From Anaerolineaceae bacterium (lineage in GTDB: Bacteria; Chloroflexota; Anaerolineae; Anaerolineales; Anaerolineaceae), in NCBI GenBank assembly GCA_017417055.1, contig JAFPZX010000174.1, positions 124,001 through 188,000 of the forward strand: a stretch of DNA of 64,000 nucleotides, in the 5' to 3' direction. The translations under genes and the position numbers were made by a program. Under the pieces are notes generated by a model, which made no database searches, had not been told where the DNA came from, and worked only from the letters and a program-made list of their open reading frames with translations. Of this stretch, positions 11,301 to 18,810 are shown piece by piece (within the stretch, counting starts at the first letter, position 1; the number at the start of each line of letters is the position of its first letter).

Positions 11301-11404
11301 TTTAGATAACCGTTATGATCCGGTACGCCGACCAGTTTGAAGGCATAGATCATCGGCTTGACGTCAGGACGGGCTTGGAAGAAATCATTCGTCTGTGACA
11401 TCAT
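8387..11404 (-). CDS. GIY-YIG nuclease / DEAD-box helicase fusion, restriction-type
   Basis: 1005-residue putative ATP-dependent restriction subunit. Residues about 18-110 look like a GIY-YIG nuclease of the variant class (MIY at 18-20, LKVGYT at 34-39, Arg 47). An SF2 helicase core follows: motif I MRFGKT (167-172), DEYH (277-280), motif III SGTAFRAL (about 350), and a C-terminal helicase lobe. A Pro/Lys-rich linker (about 900-960) leads to a C-terminal module with VRHKKFGKGFV, like the UvrD-type tail. The start overlaps the methylase gene by 20 bp, so the two are translated together. The likely role is cleavage of unmodified DNA with the two methylases providing protection; this follows from family and context. 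Confidence 0.85.
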   Translation of the reverse strand: MMSQTNDFFQARPDVKPMIYAFKLVGVPDHNGYLKVGYTDKQTPEERVHQIMHTSAVSYKIVLKENAMKNDGQTFTDHDVHDILKRNGFRQYAQGEDRNEWFKCTEKDVLAAISELRTGIRHTAVRNQSFAMRPEQARAVKQTMEYFVSAKKEEPNRAPKFLWNAKMRFGKTFAAYQLAKKSGFKRILILTFKPAVQSAWEEDLETHVDFDGWQYISNKDAKDQNTTIDRLYIKAKKNQPIVVFGSFQDLLGTNDAGGIKAKNEFIHSEHWDLVIFDEYHFGAWRENAKKLFDNPDEEADYDFDQEKYKATEADNAYNETFLPITTDHYLFLSGTAFRALNSGEFIEEQIFNWTYRDEQDAKAKWQGPGKNPYLSLPRMVMMTYKIPEEIRKIAEQGEFNEFDLNVFFQAEGKGKDAHFTFEKEVQSWLDLIRGSYTPAVTDDLKLGKDAPPMPFSDTRLLPLLSHTLWFLPNVASCQAMKNLLEKPQNKRGFYGDYKVIMCAGTKAGIGIDALPPVLNAMDDPLTTKTITLSCGKLTTGVTVRPWTGIFMLRNLQSPETYFQAAFRVQSPWVIRDDNGDDEIMKQDCYVFDFALDRALRLIADYSCRLDVSEADPEAKVGEFINFLPVLAYDGFTMKQVSAQDILDIALSGTSATLLARRWQSALLVNVDNDTLSRLMSNQEALDALMNMEDFRSLNSDIEAIINKSNAVKKAKAERGDKLTQKEKKELSDEEKEYKSMRKEIQKKLIKLATRIPIFMYLTDFREKSLKHVIMHLEPSLFKKVTGLEIDDFNTLCNLGVFNADTMNDAVFKFKRYEDASLTYAGVDRHAGEDVGGWDMVLKREEYERLYKSQQASMGDMIIPIDVSAVGKAMKKQIVTPDEPKPARKSEPKPVTKPVSAVGKPVTSVISKPVVTTAQPVRTAAEKLQQPVESTKSAEPEKPKVDYAAIIKPRSYVRHKKFGKGFVTSLSVSKGFIWVRFWEGENQGEKKFDFPGVFENGFLSPM

Positions 11405-12917
11405 ATTCTCCTTCTGAACTCATAGGCTTTATTGTTGATTCGATATTTGATATCTCTGAAGCAGATAGTTGATATTTCACAAATAAATCATTATCAGACC
11501 ATGATCTGGAGAAATCTTGGTCAGGTAAGAAAATAAAACTGTTTTTTGTAATCATAATGGATGAGCATGCTTGCAAAATAAGATATCGAGCGAATTTTGT
11601 TTTCAGATATTCATAAAGGTTTACGGCTTCTTCCTCAGTATCAAAACTTTTAACGACAACATATGTTTCCGTACAAACTTCGCCCGGTTGAAGCACTTCT
11701 AAAATTGATAAAACTCGTGATTGCCCAGCCTTATCCACTTTTCCTGCATGTTCATAGAATACTCTTGAGACAATAACTTTCCATTTGTTTACCATTTCTT
11801 GCCCAAGTTGAATTCTGTCTTTTTGGATAGGTCCCTTGCCACCATTCCAGCGTAAAACATAATCGCCGTCTGCGTCTGGTCTTTCATAAGTTCGCAAACC
11901 AAAAGGCTTCTGACTGCTAACAAATTCATCAATGGTTTTTTCTTTTTGAATTGACACTTTTTCGATTATTTTTATTGCTTCATTGGACCGGACTAATATT
12001 TTATATTGGTTTAAATCTCTAATTTGTTCGTTGGTTTTTTCACCAAAAACATTTACAATCTTGCATGGACCGTTATATGAAGAGTCTCTAAGAAAATAAC
12101 ATACTCCCCCAGAAATATCTACACCTGGAAAACAATCATCGGCATTTACAAAATCATATAATTCTTTAATGCTCCGGTCGTTCAGCATTTTTTCCCTGAA
12201 TTCATCAAGCCCTCGTCCTCCAGAAAACCAACGAGAAGGAATAATCATTGTAAGATATTTGGGATTAAGCTTTATGGATGCCTCAATGAATTTTTGGTAG
12301 ATAGGAATTGCACTCGCATTATTTCCGCCATCTGAAAGCTGATAAGGGGGATTACTTATTATGGTCGTTATTTTCATTCCTAATATATCCTCTGGTTTGT
12401 TTACATGAATCCATTCATATGCATGGGTCTCTAATTCATTGTCTCTATCGTACTTGTCTTGTGTGGCACCACAATATAAACATTTTCCATTTTTCCATGA
12501 ATGGGCTATACGTTTATAACGAATATTTCCATCGGCTCTGTCAAATCTCGAAAGAGAATAATAGCTATTGGGATACTTTGAACAGTATAAGCTACGTCGT
12601 GCTAAAAGGCTTGTCAATTCAGTAATTGCTATACCGTAAAGCTGTTTATGAAAGATATGATCAAGACGTTCCTGTAAATCAGGAATTTTACTTTCCAATC
12701 CTACAATCAGTCGTTTCGCAATTTCTCGAAGAAAAACTCCTGATTTGCAGGCAGGATCAAGAAACGTCGCATCCGGATCGCTGAATAGTTTCTGCGGCAG
12801 CATGTCCAGCATGGCGTTTGCAACATCCGGGGGTGTAAAGACCTCGTCATTTGACAAGTTCGCCAGGCAGCTTAACACGTCCGGATTATAAACACTTTCA
12901 AAAAGAGCATCAGCCAT
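11385..12917 (-). CDS. N6-adenine DNA methyltransferase, Eco57I-like
   Basis: Modification subunit that would methylate adenine in the recognition site. The SAM-binding motif I is DPACKSG near residue 50, and the catalytic motif IV is ISNPPYQL near residue 190. A Cys pair pattern (CLYCGATQ) lies between them and the C-terminal half is the target-recognition part. I use the ATG at 12917 (MADALFESV) because a GGAGGG precedes it and it overlaps the upstream stop by 8 nt. The 3' two thirds are markedly AT-rich compared with neighbours, suggesting transfer. A degraded duplicate of its first 20 codons occurs at about 14579-14638. Confidence 0.88.
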   Translation of the reverse strand: MADALFESVYNPDVLSCLANLSNDEVFTPPDVANAMLDMLPQKLFSDPDATFLDPACKSGVFLREIAKRLIVGLESKIPDLQERLDHIFHKQLYGIAITELTSLLARRSLYCSKYPNSYYSLSRFDRADGNIRYKRIAHSWKNGKCLYCGATQDKYDRDNELETHAYEWIHVNKPEDILGMKITTIISNPPYQLSDGGNNASAIPIYQKFIEASIKLNPKYLTMIIPSRWFSGGRGLDEFREKMLNDRSIKELYDFVNADDCFPGVDISGGVCYFLRDSSYNGPCKIVNVFGEKTNEQIRDLNQYKILVRSNEAIKIIEKVSIQKEKTIDEFVSSQKPFGLRTYERPDADGDYVLRWNGGKGPIQKDRIQLGQEMVNKWKVIVSRVFYEHAGKVDKAGQSRVLSILEVLQPGEVCTETYVVVKSFDTEEEAVNLYEYLKTKFARYLILQACSSIMITKNSFIFLPDQDFSRSWSDNDLFVKYQLSASEISNIESTIKPMSSEGEYDVTDE

Positions 12918-14421
12918 TATTCCCCTCCCGCAGAACTTTCCAATATCCGGTTTTCCTGCTTCCAACGCGGGAAATATCCCCTTGATCTGATAATTTTTTT
13001 AATAATCGTTTAATGGTAGCATCCGAATAACCGGTGTGCTCAGCTAATTCATTCCTTGTCAATGCAGGCGAATGACGCAGAAGATCAAGAACTCTATATT
13101 CTAATGAATTTTCTCCTCTCAACTTTTCCGCACCATTTATTGGGTCATTTATTGGACCGTTTATTGGGTCATTTATTGGGTCATTTGTATCAAGGGTAGT
13201 TTCCAGCGGCAATGTCAGGATGGTGCGGTCCGGGCCGTACTGCTCTTCTACCGACGGTGTTTTCCATCCCTCAGATTTCCAGACGGCCAAAATTCCCGGT
13301 ACACCGGAACCTGCCCGTTCACCGATACCGATCATAGAGAACATTTTCATCAGCGCTTTATTGCGCGGGTCGGAAACGCCGCCTTTGAGCATCTGTTCTT
13401 TTCCTGTGCGGATATAGCCGGGATTTTCCATGATAATTTTCTCCGCATCCTTCCGAATTACCACACCGCGCGGAACATAAAAATCCGTATTAACAAGACA
13501 GTTCACCAATGCTTCCCGAATCGCCTTATGAACCGGAGTATCATCCACCCGAATGATTCCCTCCAATTTGAAAGGAATTTTTAAATCACGGACCAGTTTC
13601 GGATAAATCCGGAAGAAAAAATCAAACAGGTTCCCAGTCCAGTCGCCGGACATGGACTGGACGCGATCCGTCCAGCGGATGCTCGGATCCAGCATTTCAC
13701 GAAAATCCAGAAAATATTCAGGATATTCATAAAGAATTTTATACTCTTCCGCAAACATCAAAAGACCAGCTCCGGTTGGGTGAATCCTTCCGTCTTCCCG
13801 TGACTTTTTCGCCGCTCCGATTCGTTCCAGATATTCACTGTCTGAAAGGTCTTTCCAGACATGATCGTCACGCCAGGCTGTATGACGACTGCGGAACAAA
13901 CGAACCGTCTCTTTATTCAATACCTCGAGGTCAAAATCCGGTAAAACCTTCATATCAGCGGTATCTTCTGTCTGATCCCGCAGCATGGCTCTCACTTCAC
14001 TTTTTGTACAATGGTAGTCACCTTCACCGTTCCGCCGGAATGTCCCGCCAAACAGGTCATTATTGATAAAAACCGGCTTATCTTCCCGTTTTGCCATCGG
14101 AATATGGATTACAAGAATCGTTTTTCCATCTTTTTCATAAGCTTTAATATCATCGTCCGTTAGCAAATTGATGCTGACTTTATTTCTGTCGTTGATCGTA
14201 TTCCAGAAATCTTAGCGAATCTTTTCAGGATTCTCCAACCCGGATACGGAAAAACTGCCATCGGGATTTTCAGCAGCGCCCAGAAGAATTACACCGCCAT
14301 AACAATTTGCCATAGCAGAATAACTTTCCCAGATGCTATTGGGTAAACCGCCTTTTGCCTTTTTTACTTCCAGACGGTTGCCTTCCCGATAAATATCGAA
14401 TTTTCGAAAATCAAACAACAT
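12910..14421 (-). pseudogene. AlbA_2 / HATPase_4-type regulator gene interrupted by in-frame stop
   Basis: The family (AlbA_2 DNA-binding domain plus ATP-binding C-terminal domain, formerly called RecG-like regulators) is about 500 residues. Here the AlbA_2 half (14421-14215, RLEVKKAKGGLPNSIWESYS, ILLGAAENPDGSF) ends at a TAA at 14212-14214. The same frame then continues DFWNTINDRNKVSINLLTDD and runs to 12910 with no other defect. Family members usually carry Lys at the stop position, so a single AAA-to-TAA change is the simplest explanation. The rest holds the ATPase-like part (AIREALVNCLVNTDFY, GIGERAGSGVPGI), an Asn-Asp-Pro-Ile repeat tract, and a C-terminal winged helix. It may be inactive, or yield two fragments by restart at 14166. 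Confidence 0.8.
13131..13190 (-). repeat. 12-bp in-frame tandem repeats encoding NDPI units
   Basis: About four to five copies of a 12-bp unit (on the minus strand AATGACCCAATA and variants) encode NDPINDPINGPINDPIN. Copy-number changes would keep the reading frame. The tract links the ATPase-like part to the winged helix of the AlbA_2-type protein. Confidence 0.85.
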
Positions 14422-14440
14422 ATTTGCTTTCTTACCCTCT

Positions 14441-14638
14441 TTATTTCTTAAAAAGCGGAATGAAGAAGATACCTGGATGAAAACTGTGACATCCGCTGGC
14501 CCGTCTCTCCACCCGACGTTTTCGTGAGACGGGTACAGATCCGCAAGCGGTCCAGTCCCCGAAAAAGGACACTTGAATATTCGCCAAACAACTCAGCACG
14601 TCCGGATTATCAACATTTTCAAAAAGAGCGTTAGACAT
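14441..14638 (-). pseudogene. 5' fragment of a second large-methylase gene
   Basis: The first 20 codons read MSNALFENVDNPDVLSCLAN, nearly the same as the intact methylase start at 12917 (MADALFESVYNPDVLSCLAN). The frame then enters unrelated, palindrome-rich DNA and ends. Like the intact gene, its ATG overlaps the stop of the gene before it by 8 nt. This looks like the original junction between the small and the large methylase gene, cut off when the AlbA_2 gene was inserted. Confidence 0.8.
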
Positions 14639-15320
14639 TACTTCCTACATCCTTGTAATGAACTCTTTCGTGGATAATCGGCGCATAATGCCCGGTTTGC
14701 TGATCACGCTGCCATTTCCCGCCTGTTTCCTGAATCATAGCGAATAAGAGCATCCCATCTTTCGGTTTATCCTCACCAAGCATGGTATCATAGCGGTTTT
14801 CGATCCGGAACACATATCCACGATCAGTAAACTTCCATTCAGAGAATACAATCGGTTCATCCGTATCGTTTGCATTTTCGTCCACAAGTTTTGTCGAGAG
14901 CGTATTGCCGCGGATGATATTCAGTTCCAGGATACGTGCAACGGTCTCCCGCAGCTTTTTCTCAGGTTCTTTGCCGATGACCTGCGTGTACGCATCTTTC
15001 CACAAATTAAACAAATTCTGCCGGCAGATGGTCACATTATCGCCAAGGATATCAACACCATAAAGCGAACTGACCGCAATCACGGAGTTCAGATCGTATT
15101 TTGCTTTCGCATCGGCATAAAGTTCTCGGACCGTTTCCAGCTTCCGGCTGAGAATTTCAATCAAGAAGTTTCCCTCGCCGCAGGCCGGCTCCAGAACGGT
15201 GGAATCGATTTTCTTCACCTCGACGCCTACCAGGTCACACATTGCCTTCACTTCGCGTTCGTTGGTAAAGACCTCGCCGTGATCTGCCACGCGCTGTTTC
15301 GATTTGATCTGTTCACACAT
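14631..15320 (-). CDS. small N6-adenine DNA methylase subunit
   Basis: 229 residues with the SAM-binding motif VLEPACGEGNFLIEIL (about residues 42-57), preceded by GEVFTNEREV, the hallmark of N-6 DNA methylases (HsdM-like). No NPPY/NPPF motif is present, so it lacks its own complete catalytic loop and probably works as a partner of the large Eco57I-like methylase. The start is directly after the ribbon-helix-helix gene stop. C-terminal segment (WKFTDRGYVFRIENRYDTML) is of unknown role. Confidence 0.82.
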   Translation of the reverse strand: MCEQIKSKQRVADHGEVFTNEREVKAMCDLVGVEVKKIDSTVLEPACGEGNFLIEILSRKLETVRELYADAKAKYDLNSVIAVSSLYGVDILGDNVTICRQNLFNLWKDAYTQVIGKEPEKKLRETVARILELNIIRGNTLSTKLVDENANDTDEPIVFSEWKFTDRGYVFRIENRYDTMLGEDKPKDGMLLFAMIQETGGKWQRDQQTGHYAPIIHERVHYKDVGSNV

Positions 15321-15322
15321 AT

Positions 15323-15505
15323 TCAGGCTTCTTTCTTCCTGTCAGCGGTCGCTTCATCCTCTTTGCGGAAGAAGTCCGTCAGAATTCTTTCCAGCGCCAT
15401 GGTGACAGTCTGCCCCTTCTCCTCGGCATAATTCCGCAGCCGCTGAACCACGCTGCGGTCCACGTACACATTAATATGTTCACCGTCTTTTTTCTTTCGT
15501 GCCAT
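15323..15505 (-). CDS. ribbon-helix-helix protein (CopG-like)
   Basis: 60 residues. INVYVDRSVVQRLRNYAEEK is a typical beta-strand plus helix of an RHH dimer, followed by a second helix (TVTMALERILTDFF). As first gene of the restriction operon it is likely an operon autoregulator or a DNA-binding accessory. A palindromic AT-rich site lies at 15520-15538 in front of it. The ORF is short but family-like and tightly packed with the following methylase gene. Confidence 0.8.
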   Translation of the reverse strand: MARKKKDGEHINVYVDRSVVQRLRNYAEEKGQTVTMALERILTDFFRKEDEATADRKKEA

Positions 15506-15519
15506 CCATTTAAACCCTA

Positions 15520-15538
15520 TATACTATTCTATACAATA
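15520..15538 (-). promoter_or_regulatory. possible promoter/operator of the restriction operon
   Basis: The sequence tatactattctatacaata is a near palindrome of TATTCTATA-like half-sites lying 15 bp upstream of the RHH start, and it includes plausible -10 words. It could be the operator for the RHH protein. Not confirmed by any second copy. Confidence 0.35.
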
Positions 15539-15611
15539 TTTCTTCAAATCTTTTCATTATTCTATCATGTCATTTGTCACTTCAATTCGTTATGGGATTT
15601 TTGAAAAAATT

Positions 15612-15705
15612 AGTGAAACGCTGATAAATTTCTGCGAAGGCGTGAGGACAGTTCTGCGCTTCGCGCAAAACCGTCCCCGTTCCACAATTAATCAGTTCTA
15701 CCTAA
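15612..15705. repeat. MITE-like dispersed repeat, family 1
   Basis: The left end gaaacgctgataaatt and right end acaattaatcag...cctaa are inverted ends. The core is a hairpin reading gaggacagttctgcgcttcg / cgcaaaaccgtccc. Related copies are at 16224, 17665, 30113, 33785, 58019 and 60592, and variants with another core at 20139 and 56736. Confidence 0.85.
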
Positions 15706-15734
15706 GATAATATAATTATTCTCTGCTTGCATAA

Positions 15735-15767
15735 TAAAAAAGAACGGATTTACTCATGTTCCGTTCT
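15735..15767 (-). terminator. terminator of the tRNA-Arg gene
   Basis: On the minus strand AGAACGGA (15767-15760) pairs with TCCGTTCT (15748-15741), followed by a run of T. It lies 9 bp beyond the tRNA 3' end. Confidence 0.8.
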
Positions 15768-15775
15768 TTTCCCAG

Positions 15776-15848
15776 CGCCCCCAGAGGGAGTCGAACCCCC
15801 AACCTCCTGATTCGAAGTCAGTCACTCTGTCCATTGAGCTATGAGGGC
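15776..15848 (-). tRNA. tRNA-Arg (anticodon TCG)
   Basis: Cloverleaf folds by eye: acceptor GCCCTCA/TGGGGGC, D arm GCTC/GAGT, anticodon loop CTTCGAA giving TCG, T arm GGGGG-TTCGACT-CCCTC, discriminator G as expected for arginine. The anticodon stem has one mismatch at its outer pair. The CCA end is not encoded. A Rho-independent terminator follows. Confidence 0.9.
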
Positions 15849-15889
15849 TTGCGCTTACTGGTTTATTATAGCATGAAAAAAGAGAATCG

Positions 15890-15999
15890 GTGAAATTTTT
15901 GGTATTTTTGTGTTCGGAGAAATTCACCGGAAAATTCACCGGAAAAATTTTCAGGAAAAATTCACCGGAAATTTACTGAGGAATTTACCCGGAGAAATG
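15890..15999. repeat. tandem AATTCACCGGAAA-type repeats
   Basis: Three close copies of a unit like AATTCACCGGAAA (about 15921, 15933 and 15959) and several decayed ones (ttttcaggaaa, tttactgagga, tttacccggaga). Iteron-like, in the non-coding stretch upstream of the tRNA. Function not evident. Confidence 0.7.
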
Positions 16000-16024
16000 T
16001 ATATATAGTGAAATATACAGGAAA

Positions 16025-16131
16025 TTACTATTCACGGAACATACGTGGTCTGCCCTTCTGATACGGCGCAGTCGACAGCAAAAGGGCAGACCAGTTGTGC
16101 CGTGTCACAGCAAAACCGGCTGACGTATGAA
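16025..16131. repeat. palindromic element with TTACTATTCACGGA end, family 3
   Basis: It begins with ttactattcacgga, the same end as the element at 21324. A stem of GGTCTGCCCTT (16047-16057) pairs with AAGGGCAGACC (16081-16091), and catacg/cgtatg words flank it. The right terminus is less clear than in the other copy. Confidence 0.6.
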
Positions 16132-16187
16132 TCGTATCTATGATCTTTTTTTAAGCAGACGAAATTTTTCTTTAATTTACAGATTTC

Positions 16188-16217
16188 TTAACAAAATTGC
16201 GATTCCTGTATTATAAT
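16188..16217 (+). promoter_or_regulatory. sigma-70-type promoter of the sortase-like gene
   Basis: TTAACA (16188-16193) and TATAAT (16212-16217) are 18 bp apart, upstream of the gene at 16411. The 5' leader of nearly 190 nt contains a decayed family 1 repeat. Confidence 0.6.
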
Positions 16218-16223
16218 AATCCA

Positions 16224-16315
16224 GAAGGAGATGCTGACTAATTCTCATGCAGACGGGATGACGGTTTTTCGTTTCGCGCAAAAACCATTTCCAAAACGCA
16301 ATGAATCAGTATTTT
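16224..16315. repeat. decayed family 1 repeat in the 5' leader
   Basis: Ends atgctgactaattc and aatgaatcagtattttc and the hairpin half gtttcgcgcaaaaacc match family 1 but with several changes. It lies inside an open frame that extends upstream of the true start of the sortase-like gene, which argues against the longer frame being coding. Confidence 0.65.
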
Positions 16316-16410
16316 CACAAATAAAATTCCGGCGGAATGACGAGGAGAAGTCAGAGGGAATGGAGAGCCCGTCCGCAGGATGGTCCCGCAAGGGTGTAAG
16401 GAGAGAGAAA

Positions 16411-17595
16411 ATGAAAAAAACTGTCATTCTGATGGCACTATTGTGTCTGTTGTTGCTGGCGCAAGGGGTTTTTGCGCAGGCAAGCTTTCGGGATCCGCAG
16501 CCGGTAACAGGTCTGGTTTATGATGGATCAAAACAAAACCTGCTGATTGCCGGAAGTATCAGCGGCGACGAAAGCGCGAATTACTATTATTTCAACAAAT
16601 ACACAAACACCTGGAGCAAAGAACTAAAGGATATCCCTTCCGAGCAATATCCGGGAACTTATAAGGTTTACTGGGTTCTTTACCGCGGTGAGGAAAATAT
16701 CAACACCGTTTCCAACCTTCCCGGTGTCCGGGAAGAAACCGTAACCATTGCCTGGTTAGATCAACCACAGCCGCGCACCCGTTTAGTTTATGATGGGTCA
16801 AAACAATACCTGGTTGACCCAAGCCAACCGGGAACCGCCAAAGGGAATGACAGATATTTTTATCGTGTACGTCCGGAGCAAAGATGGGAAACTGAACTTC
16901 CCAGCAGGGTAGAAGAAGGCAAATATACGGTAGAATACCTGCTTGCACCATTGGATGGCATGAACCCGCCGGCCGGAGCAACAGCACCGAGCGGCAGTTT
17001 TGAAGTTACACTTGGAAATCCAAAGCCGCAGCCGCAGCCGGGTCCGCTGCGCCCGATTTATGACGGTGAGGATGTTTTCAACAGCAATAAGGCTCTTCCC
17101 GGAACAGGATTCTCAACTCGGTTCAATAAACCGCTCGCGGTTCAACCCGGCGATTTGACCTATCACAAGCTTGATATGCGGATCCAGATCCCCTCTATCA
17201 ATGTCGACGCGGAACTGACCGGCGTCCCGGAATTCGGTGACAGCTGGGCGGTCGAATGGCTCGCTGATCGTGCCGGTCTGCTGGATGGCTCCGCACTGCC
17301 GGGCGAAGGGTTCGCGTTGATTGCCGCGCACAACCATCTGAACACGGAAGATATGGGTCCGTTCGGTCTGCTGTTCTCTCTTGCCGAAAATGACCGCATC
17401 TTCATCAATACAGCCGATGGCGGACTGCAGATCTACAGTGTTTATGCCAATAAACTGGTAGAACCGGACGACATGCAGAAGCTGGCTGAAATCGCGGAAA
17501 ACGAAGCCGGATCGATTATCCTCGTCACCTGCGAAAATGAAATGGTCGAGGGTGGTTACATGAACCGCAGAGTTGTCTTCGCAAAACCGCTGTAA
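16411..17595 (+). CDS. exported sortase-like protein with duplicated N-terminal module
   Basis: 394 residues from the ATG at 16411, chosen because GGAGAG precedes it and a signal peptide follows (KKTVILMALLCLLLLAQG, cleavage near VFAQA). Two similar modules of about 85 residues (starting QPVTGLVYDGSKQ and QPRTRLVYDGSKQ) precede a Pro/Gln linker. The C-terminal 170 residues form a sortase domain: IPSINVDAEL at its start, His 307 in AAHNH, Cys 374 in LVTCEN, Arg 386/387 in MNRRVV. Sortases are transpeptidases that join surface proteins; here the N-terminal part lies outside the cell with it. No substrate with a sorting signal is seen in the window. The domain order (modules then sortase) is unusual. 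Confidence 0.82.
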   Translation: MKKTVILMALLCLLLLAQGVFAQASFRDPQPVTGLVYDGSKQNLLIAGSISGDESANYYYFNKYTNTWSKELKDIPSEQYPGTYKVYWVLYRGEENINTVSNLPGVREETVTIAWLDQPQPRTRLVYDGSKQYLVDPSQPGTAKGNDRYFYRVRPEQRWETELPSRVEEGKYTVEYLLAPLDGMNPPAGATAPSGSFEVTLGNPKPQPQPGPLRPIYDGEDVFNSNKALPGTGFSTRFNKPLAVQPGDLTYHKLDMRIQIPSINVDAELTGVPEFGDSWAVEWLADRAGLLDGSALPGEGFALIAAHNHLNTEDMGPFGLLFSLAENDRIFINTADGGLQIYSVYANKLVEPDDMQKLAEIAENEAGSIILVTCENEMVEGGYMNRRVVFAKPL

Positions 17596-17615
17596 TTAGT
17601 TATTAGTTGTCAGGT

Positions 17616-17664
17616 ATTCAGCCCGGTTTCGCTTTTGTCCGCGATTACCGGGCTGAATTTTTTT
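17616..17664 (+). terminator. Rho-independent terminator of the sortase-like gene
   Basis: ATTCAGCCCGGT (17616-17627) pairs with ACCGGGCTGAAT (17647-17658), followed by a run of T to 17664. Confidence 0.9.
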
Positions 17665-17757
17665 AGGGAAACGCTGATTAATTCCTGTGAAGGAGGAATG
17701 ACAGTTCTGCGCTTCGTGCAAAACTGTCCTCGAACCCCAATTAATCAGTGCTTCCTA
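17665..17757. repeat. MITE-like dispersed repeat, family 1 (well preserved)
   Basis: Ends agggaaacgctgattaattc and ccaattaatcagtgcttcct are complementary over most of their length. The core is gacagttctgcgcttcg / gcaaaactgtcct. It lies directly behind the terminator of the sortase-like gene. Confidence 0.9.
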
Positions 17758-17770
17758 AAGTAAATGAATT

Positions 17771-18232
17771 TCATTCTGAACAGGTGATAATCACAATAGG
17801 GGAAAGTCCGGCTTCAGTAATCTTATCCAAATCAACTTTCATGACAACATCACCCGCGGAAACTGTGGATCCCTCCCGGACGACAACTGTAAACCCTTTT
17901 CCGCCAAGCGTGACTGTGTCAAGACCGGCATGTACCAGAACAGCTCTGCCATTGACAGTTTCAATTCCAAGAGCATGCCCGGTTTGCGCGACACCGGAAA
18001 CGATGCCGTCACAGGGTGCGTAAATGATTCCATTATCCGGCAGAATTCCCAGGCATTTGCCAAGGGTTCCGGAGGAAAATACCGGATCGGGGACTTCTTC
18101 CATCGGGATCAGCTTTCCATCTGCCGGGGACAGGATCGCAAATCCGGCCTTTGCATCCGCAAGCTCCGTCAGGATAGGCTCCCCATGCCGCACAGTTCGA
18201 TTTGTTTGCGCTGAATTTGTCTTTTTCCCCAT
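17771..18232 (-). CDS. lone PTS glucose-type EIIA protein
   Basis: 153 residues from the ATG at 18232, which follows the upstream stop directly. The EIIA-Glc fold is recognisable: ILSPADGKLIPMEEVPDPVF, TGHALGIE with His 86, and LVHAGLDTV with His 101, the residue normally phosphorylated. The final strand segment SAGDVVMKVDLDKI also fits. No EIIBC permease, EI or HPr gene is in the window, so it may serve a distant permease or act as a regulatory EIIA. It is paired with a gene of unknown function (18234-18650) with which it is probably co-transcribed. Confidence 0.9.
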   Translation of the reverse strand: MGKKTNSAQTNRTVRHGEPILTELADAKAGFAILSPADGKLIPMEEVPDPVFSSGTLGKCLGILPDNGIIYAPCDGIVSGVAQTGHALGIETVNGRAVLVHAGLDTVTLGGKGFTVVVREGSTVSAGDVVMKVDLDKITEAGLSPIVIITCSE

Positions 18233-18233
18233 C

Positions 18234-18650
18234 TTATTCTTTATCACTTTCCGGCTGCCAGACAAATAATCCCTCAGACGCCGCTAAGGTTTTTATCAAT
18301 TCAAGCAGATTTTCATCCGGGTTATAGACTGTCAAATAAGTATCATCCGGTTCCGAAACGATCAAAGATTCCCGGACAAGGATACAGAGATAACGGCTGC
18401 GCATCTCTGCCGCAATTTGATCCGGCTTAAGTTTAGGCAGAGATTCTTCGTCTACACGAATATCTTCGTAACAGTTCAATTTCAGAATCAGGTTAATATG
18501 CTTCTGTTTGATTTTTAACAACTGTCCTTTCGTAAGAAAATAATCCTTGACAGCAAAATACTGTCCGAAACTTTCCATAGGCACCTGTTTCGGCAGGATA
18601 TCGACGATCCAATACGGTGTTTGCAGCAATTCATCAATCGTCATTGTCAT
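18234..18650 (-). CDS. conserved hypothetical protein (TPYWIVDILP type)
   Basis: 138 residues, soluble. The opening TPYWIVDILPKQVP looks like a conserved signature but I cannot attach a function. A Leu/Lys-rich helix (LLKIKQKHINLILKL) is in the middle. It is directly upstream of the EIIA gene, whose start codon follows its stop, so a joint role in sugar transport control is possible. Confidence 0.75.
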   Translation of the reverse strand: MTMTIDELLQTPYWIVDILPKQVPMESFGQYFAVKDYFLTKGQLLKIKQKHINLILKLNCYEDIRVDEESLPKLKPDQIAAEMRSRYLCILVRESLIVSEPDDTYLTVYNPDENLLELIKTLAASEGLFVWQPESDKE

Positions 18651-18810
18651 AGCAGACTGGTTCTCCTTTATTTCTGTATTTTAATATTCTTACTTTCTGT
18701 CTAAATATTATCGATAAAGTTATAAGTAACAAATAAATCATTCATGTGCAGTCTATATATGTTCAACTTGTTTATAATAACATGGATTTATAAATGAGGA
18801 ATATGGATTA

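Noticed and set aside
15323..15505. RHH protein as antitoxin of a toxin-antitoxin pair
   Set aside because: The next gene is a methylase, not a small toxin; operon regulator is simpler.
15890..15999. Possible CRISPR array
   Set aside because: The unit is only about 13 bp, spacers are missing and there are no cas genes nearby.
16231..16410. Longer N-terminus for the sortase-like gene
   Set aside because: It lies over a decayed family 1 repeat, and the signal peptide and ribosome site point to 16411.
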